Notes under the pieces: model-generated
What the model was told of the DNA's origin: nothing
Database searches by the model: none
Seen by the model: only the letters and a program-made list of their open reading frames with translations
Assembly (NCBI GenBank): GCA_964577175.1
Contig: CAZNYC010000002.1
Location: 1-64,000 of the forward strand
Source of the DNA: BS750m-G62 sp964577175
Lineage (GTDB): Bacteria > Planctomycetota > Phycisphaerae > FEN-1346
DNA: 64,000 nucleotides
Direction: 5' to 3'
Made by a program: the position numbers and the translations under genes
Part shown: piece after piece, positions 16,692 through 24,598 of the stretch
How positions within the stretch are numbered: position 1 is the first letter of the stretch
Layout of the letters: each line of letters starts with the position of its first letter

Positions 16692-17876
16692 CTACGCCTC
16701 GCCTTCTTCGCCTTCGAGTTCCTCGCGCATGTGTGTCGGCGAGACGCCCGTCCGGCGGGCCAGGTAGAAGACCGCGCCCGGCAGGCTGACGGCCATCTGG
16801 ACCAGCCGGAACGCCAGCATCATCGCGAGGGCGAGCGTCGCGGCCTCGCCGACAGGTACCGTCGGACCCGGTCCGCCCAGCACCGCCGGGCCGAACAGTT
16901 GCTGCATCAGCGATTCCGCCACGCCGAAGCCCCCCGGCACGGGTACCAGCGCCCATCCGATCCAGACGACCGGCATGTTCAGGAAGTAGTGGTACCAGTC
17001 GGCCCGGCTGCCGAGCCCCACCGCCACCCACCACATGGCCAGGATCGACCCGACCTGGGTTCCCCAACTGTACAGGATGGCCGTCGCCACCTCCCGTTTA
17101 TGGTGCCGGTAGACCAGCAAGGCCTGGTCGACGCGGGCGACCGTCTTTGCGAGCGGCAGCCGGGCGATGAGCCGGTCCACCCGCAGCAGCCGCCGCAGCC
17201 GCGTGCTGTAGAAGACCGTCGTCGCGACCAGGATGCCGGCCATGAAGGCGCCCATGATGATCTGGGCGACGCGGACGCGCGGATCCGTCAGGCTGGCCGT
17301 GACCGCCACCGCCCCCACGATGCAGACCGAGACGAGACCGAGGAACCGGTCGAGGAAAACGACGGTGACGGCTTCGGCCTTTCGGTGGGTCTGGGAGGCG
17401 ATGTAGTAGGCCTTGACGAAGTCGCCGCCCGTCGCCCCGGGGAGCCAGTTGTTGAAGAACCAGCCGATGTACGTGAGGCGGAGGCTCTCGGTGAAGGTGA
17501 TATGGATGCCCTGGACGGCCAGGAGGAGCCGCCATCGCACCGCCCCGAGGGGTGACTGGAGCATCATGGCCCCGAGCGCGGCCGCGGCCCACCACCATCG
17601 GTCGGTCAGCCGGCGGGCGATGCTGAGGATGCCCTCGGCCAGCACGGGCCCGTCCGGCCGGCCGAGCGCCTCGCGCGGAATCAACTGCTCCGTCCCCTGT
17701 TCCGTCCGGATGACGTAGCCCGCGTCCGTCTCGCGGAGGATGGGGCGGGTCTCCTCGCCGGGCGCGGGGCGGACGGCGTCGCGCAGACGGGCCTGGCTCA
17801 GGACGTAGGCGATGAGCCCGGCCGCCACCAGCAGCCGCACCACTGCGCCGAGCACCTTTTTGGTCTTGGGGTTCAT
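16692..17876 (-). CDS. LPG-synthase-type transmembrane protein (UPF0104/AglD-like)
   Basis: This 394-residue polytopic membrane protein of the lysylphosphatidylglycerol-synthetase TM family has about 8 hydrophobic segments. Family hallmarks are WFFNNWLPGATGGDFVKAYYIA (split here by the core GATGGD motif), VFLDRFLGLVSV and LVPVPGGFGVAESLM. An extra soluble insertion of about 70 residues follows the first helix (about residues 28-95), between it and the conserved core. Such proteins are thought to move or modify lipid-linked substrates. ATG 17876 is preferred; an in-frame ATG at 17888 is possible. Confidence 0.85.
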   Translation of the reverse strand: MNPKTKKVLGAVVRLLVAAGLIAYVLSQARLRDAVRPAPGEETRPILRETDAGYVIRTEQGTEQLIPREALGRPDGPVLAEGILSIARRLTDRWWWAAAALGAMMLQSPLGAVRWRLLLAVQGIHITFTESLRLTYIGWFFNNWLPGATGGDFVKAYYIASQTHRKAEAVTVVFLDRFLGLVSVCIVGAVAVTASLTDPRVRVAQIIMGAFMAGILVATTVFYSTRLRRLLRVDRLIARLPLAKTVARVDQALLVYRHHKREVATAILYSWGTQVGSILAMWWVAVGLGSRADWYHYFLNMPVVWIGWALVPVPGGFGVAESLMQQLFGPAVLGGPGPTVPVGEAATLALAMMLAFRLVQMAVSLPGAVFYLARRTGVSPTHMREELEGEEGEA

Positions 17877-17890
17877 GGCGTTTCGCATAT

Positions 17891-18122
17891 CAGCGCGGTG
17901 GGTCTCCGTACCCACCGCGCTCGCGTTGCTGTGCGCGGCGGGCTCGAAAGGCACCCGGCGCCGATCACGCAGGTGCCACGGTTTGCTTGCCAAACCGTGT
18001 TCCGCGTACCTCAGGCACGGATTGGCAAGCAGAAGCAGCCGGTCATCCTCATCCGCCATGGCACGTGCCACGGCCGGTCGCGCGTGACCCGCCGCTCCCG
18101 CGGCGGGCTCGAACGGCACCCG
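17891..18122. repeat. compound repeat block (A, E and D fused)
   Basis: A single family A hairpin (GCGCGGTGGGT-CTCCGT-ACCCACCGCGC) at about 17891-17922 is followed by a truncated arm that runs into a GGGCTCGAAAGGCACC end of family D, then family E (GGTGCCACGGTTTGC at 17970) and a second D copy to 18122. At least three repeat families are stacked or nested here. Confidence 0.7.
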
Positions 18123-18127
18123 GCCCC

Positions 18128-19132
18128 CTACGTTGCCTGCCGCGCGTCGAGCATCTCGACGAACGCTTCCAGGCGCGTCCGGCTCTGGGCGTCGAGCGGG
18201 CCCGGCCGGTCGAACTCCAGCGCGAGGACCGGCACGTCCACGCCTTCCCGCAGCAGCCGGTCCTGGATGTGCCGGAAGCAGAAACTCTGCACGTAATGCA
18301 CGAGGCCGTCCAGGCGGCGCTCGGCGACGGCCCGGCGGATGTCCGCTATCCGCCCTTCCACACCGTAGGGATACGTGTAACGGGCGTACTGGTCAATTAA
18401 ATCCTCGGGGCCGGGCGGCATGCTGAACTGCCGCTGGAACTCGTTGAAGACCACGCGTGCCCCGCGCGAGGCCAGGGTCGCGTGCAGCCCGTCGCAGATG
18501 GGCGGGATGCCCAGGACCCCCACCCGGTGCCGCTCGGGGAGCGGGTCGCGCCGGCGGGCCTCGGCGAGAAACGCTTCGGCGCGGGCGGCGTAGCGGGGCG
18601 GGTCGCCGTCGAAATCGGTCGACCCGAGGAGCCACAGGTGGTTCTCCTCGCCCGTGACGGTGCCGGCCTCCCAGGTGAGGCGGTCGATCTCGGCGAGCAT
18701 CGCCCGGAGTGGGGCCAGGCGCTCGCGCTCGGCCTCGGCGGCCCGGCGGGTCGTGCCGAGGCGACGGGCCAGGGCGTCGATCGCGCCCGCCAGGGCGCCG
18801 CGGTCCTTCGGATACGGATAGTTGAATTCGATGATGTCGGTGCCCTCGCTCCGGAGCACCTCCATCAGGGCGTGGGTGTTGGAGCAGTCGCCCTGGGCCA
18901 CGCCGATGACCCGGCCGAGGCCCAGCCGCCGGGCCGTCGCGTAAATGCCCTTGATCCACGTGCAGCAGTTCAGCGGGAAGCCCCGGTGCTCGGCCGCCTG
19001 GACGAGGTCCGCCGGCGACGCGCTCGTGATGAACACGTTGTTCAGGTCGAGCGGCGTGGCGCCGGCGGCGAGGAGGACCTCGACCGGCACGGTGGCGGTC
19101 AGGCCGATGGTCCGGTCGTCGACGGGTCGCAT
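18128..19132 (-). CDS. 2-hydroxyacyl-CoA dehydratase D-component-like (HgdB/FldC family) protein
   Basis: This 334-residue protein belongs to the family of iron-sulfur subunits of radical 2-hydroxyacyl-CoA dehydratases and benzoyl-CoA reductases. Candidate cluster ligands are Cys in LNCCTWIKG, VAQGDCSNTH and VQSFCFRH. The N-terminal VPVEVLLAAGATPLDLNN and the GVLGIPPICDGL segment are family-like. No partner subunit or HgdC/FldI-type activator ATPase lies beside it, so it is an orphan, and a function in dehydration is not proven. It is transcribed with, and 13 bp upstream of, no other recognised enzyme of that pathway. Confidence 0.8.
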   Translation of the reverse strand: MRPVDDRTIGLTATVPVEVLLAAGATPLDLNNVFITSASPADLVQAAEHRGFPLNCCTWIKGIYATARRLGLGRVIGVAQGDCSNTHALMEVLRSEGTDIIEFNYPYPKDRGALAGAIDALARRLGTTRRAAEAERERLAPLRAMLAEIDRLTWEAGTVTGEENHLWLLGSTDFDGDPPRYAARAEAFLAEARRRDPLPERHRVGVLGIPPICDGLHATLASRGARVVFNEFQRQFSMPPGPEDLIDQYARYTYPYGVEGRIADIRRAVAERRLDGLVHYVQSFCFRHIQDRLLREGVDVPVLALEFDRPGPLDAQSRTRLEAFVEMLDARQAT

Positions 19133-19145
19133 GGGCGATGGGCGC

Positions 19146-20936
19146 TTACGGGGCCGGCCGGAGCACGAGGTCGGCGAAGACGGCGGCGGTCGGGAAGTAG
19201 TCGCGGTCGCCCCAGGCGTCGGCGCCGGCGACGGAACCGCCGCCGAAGATGTCGGCCGCCCCGCCGCCGGCCGTCCCGCCGCGCGGGTAGAACTCGTCCA
19301 GCGTGCCGGCCTCGTGGTACCGCCGGGTGACGGCGGCGAGGGTGCGTTCGGCGAGGTCGCGGGCCGTTTTCATCCGCCCCCGGTCCTGGAGGCCGCGCAC
19401 CAGCAGATAGTTCAGCGGCATCCAGACGCCGCCGGTCCATCCCCGGCCGTTAGCGCCCGTTTCGCCGGTGCCGAGCGTCGCGACGCCCCCCGCCGCGCGG
19501 AACCGGTCGCCCGTCAGGTACTCTTCGAGGCGGGCGGCCTGGGCGTCGTCGGCCACGCCGAAGGCCAGCGGCATCAGGCCCGCCGCCGACCATATTTCGA
19601 TCCAGTCGCCGTCGGGTCCCGTCCGGTCGAAGAAGAAGCCGGCCTCCTCGCGCCAGAGGTGCATGCGTACGGCCTCGGCGACGGCATCGGCCCGCCGGCC
19701 CCACGTCCGGGCCGACACGCCGTACCCGAGCGCCTGGGCCATCGCCTGAAGACTCCGGCACTCGGCGGCGATGCAGGTGGAGAGGTCGACGGCGGCGAAG
19801 TCCGCCCCCGCCGCGAAGCGCGGCGAACCGGGCATGGCCGCCTCCTCGGCCGAGGCCCATGCGTACAGCGGCACGCCGTGGGTCAGCGGTTTTTCGGGCG
19901 GCGGGGGGCCGCCCAGCCGGCGGTGCCGCATGAACCACTCGATCTGCTTCGCGACGGCGGTGTAGGCGACCCGCAGGAACGTGCGGTCCCGCATCCGCTC
20001 GTGGCGGTAGACGGTCCAGGCGGACCGGGCGAGCATCGGCGGACGGGCCACCTCCTCGCCCGTCGCCGGGCCGGACCGGCCGGGGATCATCCCTTCCGCC
20101 GTGGCCGTGGCGTAGACGGCGGCGAGGGATTCCTTGGCGGCCTCGCTATCCAGGTGCATCAGGCCGAGGGCGTGAAACGCCGACGCCCACGGGTCCTGGT
20201 ACTTCGCGGGCCACCGCGTCGGCGTGGTCCAGCGGACGGTGATCGGCGTCTCGGGCGAATACGTGTTGACCTTCATCACGGAGAATGCCTTGGCCAGGGC
20301 CTGGGCCCGGTCGGAGGGCAGGTTGTCGCTGCCGTGCGGGGCGTCGGCGAAGAAGTCGAGCCGGCTCTCGATGAGCGTGTCCAGCGACACCTTCAGCCCC
20401 TGCGTGCCGTCGCGCGCCGCACGCCGGGGCCCCAGCGGGTTGACCGCGAAGGCGAACCGGATGCGGTCGCCCGCCCGGTCCCGCATGACGACGGTGTTGG
20501 GGGACAGGCCCCGCCGGCCGGCCCGGCTCCCCGCCGGCAGCCGGCCCACCAGCACGTTCCAGGACGAGAAGGCGACGACGAGCGGCAGGTCGTCGCCGGC
20601 GACGTCGGCGAGCAGCAGATCGCTGGAGACGACGCGCCACGTCAGGCGGTACCGCTCCGGGATGAGCAGTTCCAGGGCGGGTTCGCCCTCCAGGTGGAAC
20701 CGCAGGGTCAGCCCCTCCTCGCCGACCGTGGCGACCATGGTCGGCTCGATGTGCGTTTCGCCGTCCAGCCCCGAGTAGGCCATGAGGAGGCCCGGGCCGA
20801 AGACGTGCGGCACGTGCTCCTGGGGCGGGAAGGTGTCGCCGTCGGCGGCCGCGGCGTCTCCCGTGGCCGTCAGGAGGCCCGCCATCGCCAGGATCCCCGC
20901 CGCCAGGGCCGGCGCCGTTATCGTACGCGTTGCCAT
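19146..20936 (-). CDS. secreted GH63/trehalase-like (alpha/alpha)6 glycosidase
   Basis: This 596-residue exported protein has a signal peptide (residues 1-31, AAAADGD). After an N-terminal beta-sandwich region, residues about 225-590 have the pattern of an (alpha/alpha)6 barrel glycosidase: KYQDPWASAFHALGLM, PGRSGPATGEEVARPPMLA, DFAAVDLSTC, RGWTGGVWMPLNYLLVRGL and TLDEFYPRGG. GH63 and mannosylglycerate-hydrolase-like enzymes have such acidic residues in barrel loops. The substrate is unknown, probably an alpha-linked oligosaccharide. It starts the minus-strand block that continues into the HgdB-like gene. Confidence 0.78.
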   Translation of the reverse strand: MATRTITAPALAAGILAMAGLLTATGDAAAADGDTFPPQEHVPHVFGPGLLMAYSGLDGETHIEPTMVATVGEEGLTLRFHLEGEPALELLIPERYRLTWRVVSSDLLLADVAGDDLPLVVAFSSWNVLVGRLPAGSRAGRRGLSPNTVVMRDRAGDRIRFAFAVNPLGPRRAARDGTQGLKVSLDTLIESRLDFFADAPHGSDNLPSDRAQALAKAFSVMKVNTYSPETPITVRWTTPTRWPAKYQDPWASAFHALGLMHLDSEAAKESLAAVYATATAEGMIPGRSGPATGEEVARPPMLARSAWTVYRHERMRDRTFLRVAYTAVAKQIEWFMRHRRLGGPPPPEKPLTHGVPLYAWASAEEAAMPGSPRFAAGADFAAVDLSTCIAAECRSLQAMAQALGYGVSARTWGRRADAVAEAVRMHLWREEAGFFFDRTGPDGDWIEIWSAAGLMPLAFGVADDAQAARLEEYLTGDRFRAAGGVATLGTGETGANGRGWTGGVWMPLNYLLVRGLQDRGRMKTARDLAERTLAAVTRRYHEAGTLDEFYPRGGTAGGGAADIFGGGSVAGADAWGDRDYFPTAAVFADLVLRPAP

Positions 20937-21359
20937 GAGGTCGTCCCCTTCCGGATAGTCCGGCGCGACGCCGTCGCCGCCGGGGGCGGTTCACCACGCC
21001 CTCGCTCACCAGTCTATACGCACGCGAACCGGGAAGCGGGGTGCAAAACGGCCCGAGTCTACCCGCCCCCGCCGCGAATTGCAACGGACCGGCGCCGGGG
21101 GGCGGGCGGGGCCTTGCCACCGGCCCGACGGACCGTAGAATAGGGGCATGAGGATTCCGGACGAGCGTTAGCGGTTGTTTCGTGCCCCGCGTTCCAGTCG
21201 CGGGTGTGCCACGGCGGGTCTTGTCCCGCCGTGCTTTTCTGCGGGCGCGGCACGGCCGGACAAGGCATGCCCTGAGCGAAGTCGAACGGGCCGGCCGTGG
21301 CACATCCCATCAGCCCGCCGGCGTGGTGCGCGGGGTAAGGGGCGCATCGGGAGTAACCC
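20937..21359. other. divergent spacer with family C repeat
   Basis: No gene is visible. Positions 21208-21305 hold family C: TGCCACGGCGGGTCTTGTCC with CCGCCGTGC, then GCACGGCCGGACAAGGC and GGGCCGGCCGTGGCACA. A short CCTGAGCGAAGTCGAACGGG element is nested in the second arm. Promoters for prfA and the glycosidase gene must lie here but I cannot place them. Confidence 0.6.
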
Positions 21360-22478
21360 ATGGCCGACGACCATTCCAACGCGGTGCAGTCGCTGGCGGC
21401 CCGTCTCGGGCGGGACGATGCGCGGGTCCGCGAGATCGATACCCTCGTCTCCCAGCCGGAGGTGGCGAGCGACGCCGGCCGCATGGCGGCCCTCATGCGG
21501 GAGCGCGGCCGGCTCATGCACCTCGTGGATCCGTACCGCCGGTGGCAGGAGGCCCGCCAGGCCCGCCGCGAGGCCGAAGAACTCCTCGAAGCCGAGGCCG
21601 ACGACCCCGAGATGCGGCACCTGGCCGAGACCGAGGTCCGCATCCAGGGCGAGGTCGAGAGCCGTCTGCTCGCCGAACTCCAGCAGCGCCTCATCGAGCG
21701 AGAGGAGGGCACCGACGCCACGCGCGTCATCCTGGAGATCCGGGCCGGCACGGGCGGCGACGAGGCCGCCCTCTTTGCCCGCGATCTGTTCGAGATGTAT
21801 ACGCGATACGCCGACGCCCGCGGCTGGAAGCACGAGTGCCTGAGCGCCAGCCCCACCAACCTCGGCGGGTTCAAAGAGGTCCTCATGGCCGTCGAGGGCG
21901 ACGGTGTCTACCGCCGCCTGCGGTTCGAGTCCGGCGGGCACCGCGTCCAGCGGGTGCCGGAGACCGAGACCCAGGGCCGCATCCACACCTCCGCCGCGAC
22001 CGTGGCGGCCATGCCGGAGCCCGAGCAACTGGATATCGAAATCAAGGACGAGGAGTTGCAGGTCGATACGATGCGCTCGAGCGGGCCGGGCGGGCAGAGC
22101 GTGAACAAGACCTCCTCCGCCGTCCGCATCAAACACCTGCCGACGGGTATCACCGTCAGCATGCAGGACGAGAAGAGCCAGCACCGGAACCGCGAGAAGG
22201 CCCGCCGCATCCTCACCGCCCGCGTGTGGGACCATTACGAATCGAAACGCCGCGCGAAGCGCGCCGCCGACCGCCGGTCGAAGGTGGGTTCCGGCGACCG
22301 CAGCCAGCGGGTCCGGACCTACAACTTCCCCCAGAACCGCCTGACCGACCACCGCATCGGCTTCACGGCCTACAACCTGGACCAGGTGATGCAGGGCGAC
22401 CTGGACGACGTGGTCGATGCGCTGCTGGAAGCGGACCGGGAAGAGAAACTCGCCTCGCTCTGGCCGAGCGACGAATGA
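21360..22478 (+). CDS. prfA: peptide chain release factor 1
   Basis: This 372-residue class I release factor recognises UAA and UAG. The peptidyl-tRNA hydrolysis motif GPGGQ lies in SSGPGGQSVNKTSSAV, and the codon-recognition tripeptide region HRVQRVPETE has the RF1-type PxT. The C-terminus has the conserved DHRIGFTAYNLDQVMQGDL. ATG 21360 begins the recognised RF1 N-terminus. No prmC methyltransferase follows. The stop codon TGA overlaps the beginning of an (A)AATGATAAATG heptamer-type repeat. Confidence 0.96.
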   Translation: MADDHSNAVQSLAARLGRDDARVREIDTLVSQPEVASDAGRMAALMRERGRLMHLVDPYRRWQEARQARREAEELLEAEADDPEMRHLAETEVRIQGEVESRLLAELQQRLIEREEGTDATRVILEIRAGTGGDEAALFARDLFEMYTRYADARGWKHECLSASPTNLGGFKEVLMAVEGDGVYRRLRFESGGHRVQRVPETETQGRIHTSAATVAAMPEPEQLDIEIKDEELQVDTMRSSGPGGQSVNKTSSAVRIKHLPTGITVSMQDEKSQHRNREKARRILTARVWDHYESKRRAKRAADRRSKVGSGDRSQRVRTYNFPQNRLTDHRIGFTAYNLDQVMQGDLDDVVDALLEADREEKLASLWPSDE

Positions 22479-22506
22479 TAAATGCCAAATGATAAATGAT
22501 AAGTGA
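22474..22506. repeat. AAATG-rTAAATG short tandem repeat at the prfA stop
   Basis: Units GATAAATG and CCAAATG repeat from the prfA stop codon onward, giving stop codons in several frames. The same repeat in reverse orientation occurs at 24562-24598, again overlapping a stop codon. Confidence 0.7.
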
Positions 22507-22720
22507 CGCGGGGCGTGTGGGCGGCGTGAGGATCCTGCCGCCGCGGCCACCGTCGGCTGCGCCACATTCAGCCGCCGGCCTTGGCCGACGCGTTGTCGCG
22601 CGATCGGGCGTTGTCGGCGATTCGGGTTTTAACGCGGAGATCGCCGAGAACGCGGAGAACGGCGGGGAATCAGATTTCAGGTCGGCTGTTTGGGCCTCCA
22701 GGAAAAGAGGGGCAATCGCG

Positions 22721-22748
22721 TTGCATCCTCCTGAAGGAGTGGTATACT
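22721..22748 (+). promoter_or_regulatory. sigma-70 promoter with palindromic spacer for the HEPN module
   Basis: TTGCAT (22721-22726) and TATACT (22743-22748) are separated by 16 bp. The spacer contains the inverted repeat CTCCT-GA-AGGAG, a candidate operator. It lies about 80 bp upstream of the HEPN gene. Confidence 0.6.
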
Positions 22749-22827
22749 TAGGGAGTTGTGGGGAGTAGCGATGGCAACTCGGGCGCAGTTCCAACGCCGT
22801 AAGAGCATGTGAACACGGGTGGGGAAA

Positions 22828-23240
22828 ATGAACCGGGAGGCGTTCAAGAACCTATCCGATTTGAGGCTTGGGGATGCCCGCAGGCTCTTGAGCGCCAAAC
22901 GCTATGCGGGTGCGTACTACCTCATGGGTTATGCCGTGGAGTGCGCACTCAAGGCCTGTGTTGCGAAGCAAGTGAAGCAGTACGATTTCCCTGACAAGAA
23001 ACTTGCCCAGGAAGCGTTTACGCACGATTTGCAGAGGCTGGTGAAGGTTGCCGGCTTGGCGCCGGATCTTGAGGGGGACCGAAAGGCAAGTAAGGCCTTG
23101 GATTTGAATTGGGCGGTCGGAAAGACTGGAACGAATCCGTACGATATGAACTGGCCGTCAGCGAAGCGCAGGCGCAGGACCTGTTCTCGGCGTGTACAAG
23201 TAGAAACGGCGTCTTGCCGTGGGTTAGAAAACGATGGTAG
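22828..23240 (+). CDS. HEPN-domain protein, frameshifted near its C-terminus
   Basis: This is a HEPN-fold helical protein of about 137 residues. The segment GAYYLMGYAVECALKACVAK and the later TFTHDLQ-like AFTHDLQRLVKVAGL match the HEPN family common in mobile two-gene modules. The frame set by the ATG at 22828 becomes nonsense after LDLNWAV. At about 23119 a one-base loss shifts frame, and the other frame then encodes KDWNESVRYELAVSEAQAQD and ends ...LPWVRKRW at the TAG at 23238. This is either a real inactivating mutation or a sequencing error. No clear Rx4-6H RNase motif is seen. The ATG has a weak GGGG site; a GTG at 22819 is possible. GC content and codon use are lower than in neighbours. 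Confidence 0.75.
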
Positions 23241-23623
23241 CCAATCAACTCAGTGACGCGATGATCAAGGCCGGCGAGGTCCTGGTCCGTAGCCTGGACA
23301 CGCGGGACGTTAACTTGCGCAGCGCCTTGTGGTTGTATTCCTCGGACTTGGAGGAGTGGAAACTCTTGCTTGCGATGCCCGCTGTGGCCGATGAAGGGCC
23401 AAGGCGTGTTTACCAAGAGATACAGCAGGCCCTTGCCGACTGCTCGCCGGAGGCGAACGGCCTGTCTTTAAGCAACATTAGCCTGGTGGCGCCGGAGGCC
23501 CCTCTGATTTCTCTTCTTCGAAAGGCAATTCGCACTGGGCCGGAAATCAGCGGCATCAGGTTTACGAATAATGTCATCGATGGCACTGTTATTGAGGATG
23601 CATATATCTACCGGGTGTCCTAG
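23234..23623 (+). CDS. HEPN-partner protein of unknown function
   Basis: This 129-residue protein has no known function. Its ATG overlaps the last codons of the intended HEPN frame by 7 bp (ATGGTAG), so the two are one translational unit. Hydrophobic and aromatic positions are regular (VLVRSLDTRDVNL, ALWLYSSDLEEWKLLLAMP, EGPRRVYQEIQQAL), suggesting a compact alpha/beta fold. No catalytic motif is recognised. It could be the antitoxin or regulatory partner of the HEPN protein. Its TAG stop lies in the CTAG that opens another palindromic element (23622 onward). Confidence 0.7.
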   Translation: MVANQLSDAMIKAGEVLVRSLDTRDVNLRSALWLYSSDLEEWKLLLAMPAVADEGPRRVYQEIQQALADCSPEANGLSLSNISLVAPEAPLISLLRKAIRTGPEISGIRFTNNVIDGTVIEDAYIYRVS

Positions 23624-23705
23624 CGCTACAACGCTACGAACGGTGGTCGTGGAGCCCGAAGGGCTCCGACGGCCGTCAGCCCAGGGCACCGCCCTGGGTC
23701 CTGAA
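23621..23705. repeat. palindromic element with family A-like end
   Basis: It begins CTAGCGCTACAACGC, the same end as family A, then has two hairpins: GGAGCCC-GAA-GGGCTCC and CCCAGGGC-ACC-GCCCTGGG. The hairpin sequences differ from canonical A, so this is a related but distinct element. Its CTAG supplies the stop codon of the HEPN-partner gene. Confidence 0.6.
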
Positions 23706-23719
23706 CTGTGCCGGAAGGC

Positions 23720-24481
23720 TCACGCCCCGGAAGCCGTTTCCGATTTCCGATTTTCGATTTCCGCTTTGGCCGCCACCGGCCCACGGTGCAGGGCGTCGGC
23801 GAGGACGAGCACCGCCCCCAGCCCCACCATCAGCAGCCCGTTCGAGAGGATCAGCCACCGCGTCCCCATCCACGTGACCAGGTAGAACGCCGTGCCGAGC
23901 GTGCCGGCGATGGAGCCGACCGTCTGCGAGCCGGAGACCTGCCCCACCCCCGTCCCCACCCGGCCGAGCGAATGGATGAACAGGCGGGCGGTGTACGGCG
24001 TCACGCTGCCCAAAAGCAGGGCCGGCACGCCGAAGAGGATGGCCCCGACGCCGAGGGTCGGCCACCGGAGGTCCGGCGGCCGGTAGACGGCCAGACCGTC
24101 CTGCTCGCTCGTCTCCCACTCCTCCGGCAGCGGCGCCCCTTCGCCGGGGAACATCCACTCCAAGGCGCGGTCGGCGATGGACTCGCGCGGGGCGCCCGGG
24201 GCGTCGCCGGGCAACAGGGGCAGGGGCAGGAGGAGCGTCAGGACGCCCGCCGCCGCCAGGATGGCCCCGAGTTTCCAGAGGCGCGGGGCCCGGTCCGCCA
24301 GCCGCCCGCCCGCAACCGCGCCCAGCGACAGGCCGCCCAGAAACACGCTGATCAGGCTCCCCCAGACGATGATGTCGCTGCCGAACTCCGGCTGGACGAG
24401 CCGGAAACTCGCCATCTCCAGGCTCATCAGCGATCCGCCGGCCAGGAAGACGGTTGCGAGGAGGAGGAAGCGGGTCAACAT
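23720..24481 (-). CDS. polytopic membrane protein, membrane half of a spermidine-synthase-type pair
   Basis: This 253-residue protein has about 6-7 membrane segments. It starts MLTRFLLLATVFLAGGSLMSLEMASFRLV and contains ISVFLGGLSLGAVAGGRLADR and TARLFIHSLGRVGTGVGQVSGSQTVGS (shown as core GQVSGSQTVGS). These motifs match the membrane domain often fused to spermidine-synthase-like methyltransferase domains. The soluble partner lies directly upstream as a separate gene. ATG 24481 follows GGCGGAGACGAC. The last ~12 residues (EIENRKSETAS) are encoded by a GATTTCCGATTTTCG short tandem repeat. Confidence 0.78.
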   Translation of the reverse strand: MLTRFLLLATVFLAGGSLMSLEMASFRLVQPEFGSDIIVWGSLISVFLGGLSLGAVAGGRLADRAPRLWKLGAILAAAGVLTLLLPLPLLPGDAPGAPRESIADRALEWMFPGEGAPLPEEWETSEQDGLAVYRPPDLRWPTLGVGAILFGVPALLLGSVTPYTARLFIHSLGRVGTGVGQVSGSQTVGSIAGTLGTAFYLVTWMGTRWLILSNGLLMVGLGAVLVLADALHRGPVAAKAEIENRKSETASGA

Positions 24482-24561
24482 GTCGTCTCCGCCGCCAAGC
24501 GGCTCAATGATAAATGAAAAAGGATACATGTCAAAGGAGGCCTGCGGCCTACGCGGAGCGT

Positions 24562-24598
24562 CATTTGGCATTTAACATTTACCATTTAACATTTACTC
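24562..24598. repeat. rTAAATG heptamer tandem repeat
   Basis: Read on the minus strand: GTAAATG, TTAAATG, GTAAATG, TTAAATG, CCAAATG. Seven-base units place TAA stop codons in all three frames. It overlaps the stop of the spermidine-synthase-like gene. A second partial patch lies at 24507-24530. Confidence 0.75.

Noticed and set aside
22771..22812. A 13-codon open frame starting ATGGCAACTCGG as a leader peptide for the HEPN module
   Set aside because: No ribosome binding site of note, no regulatory codon run and no attenuator structure; too short to support.
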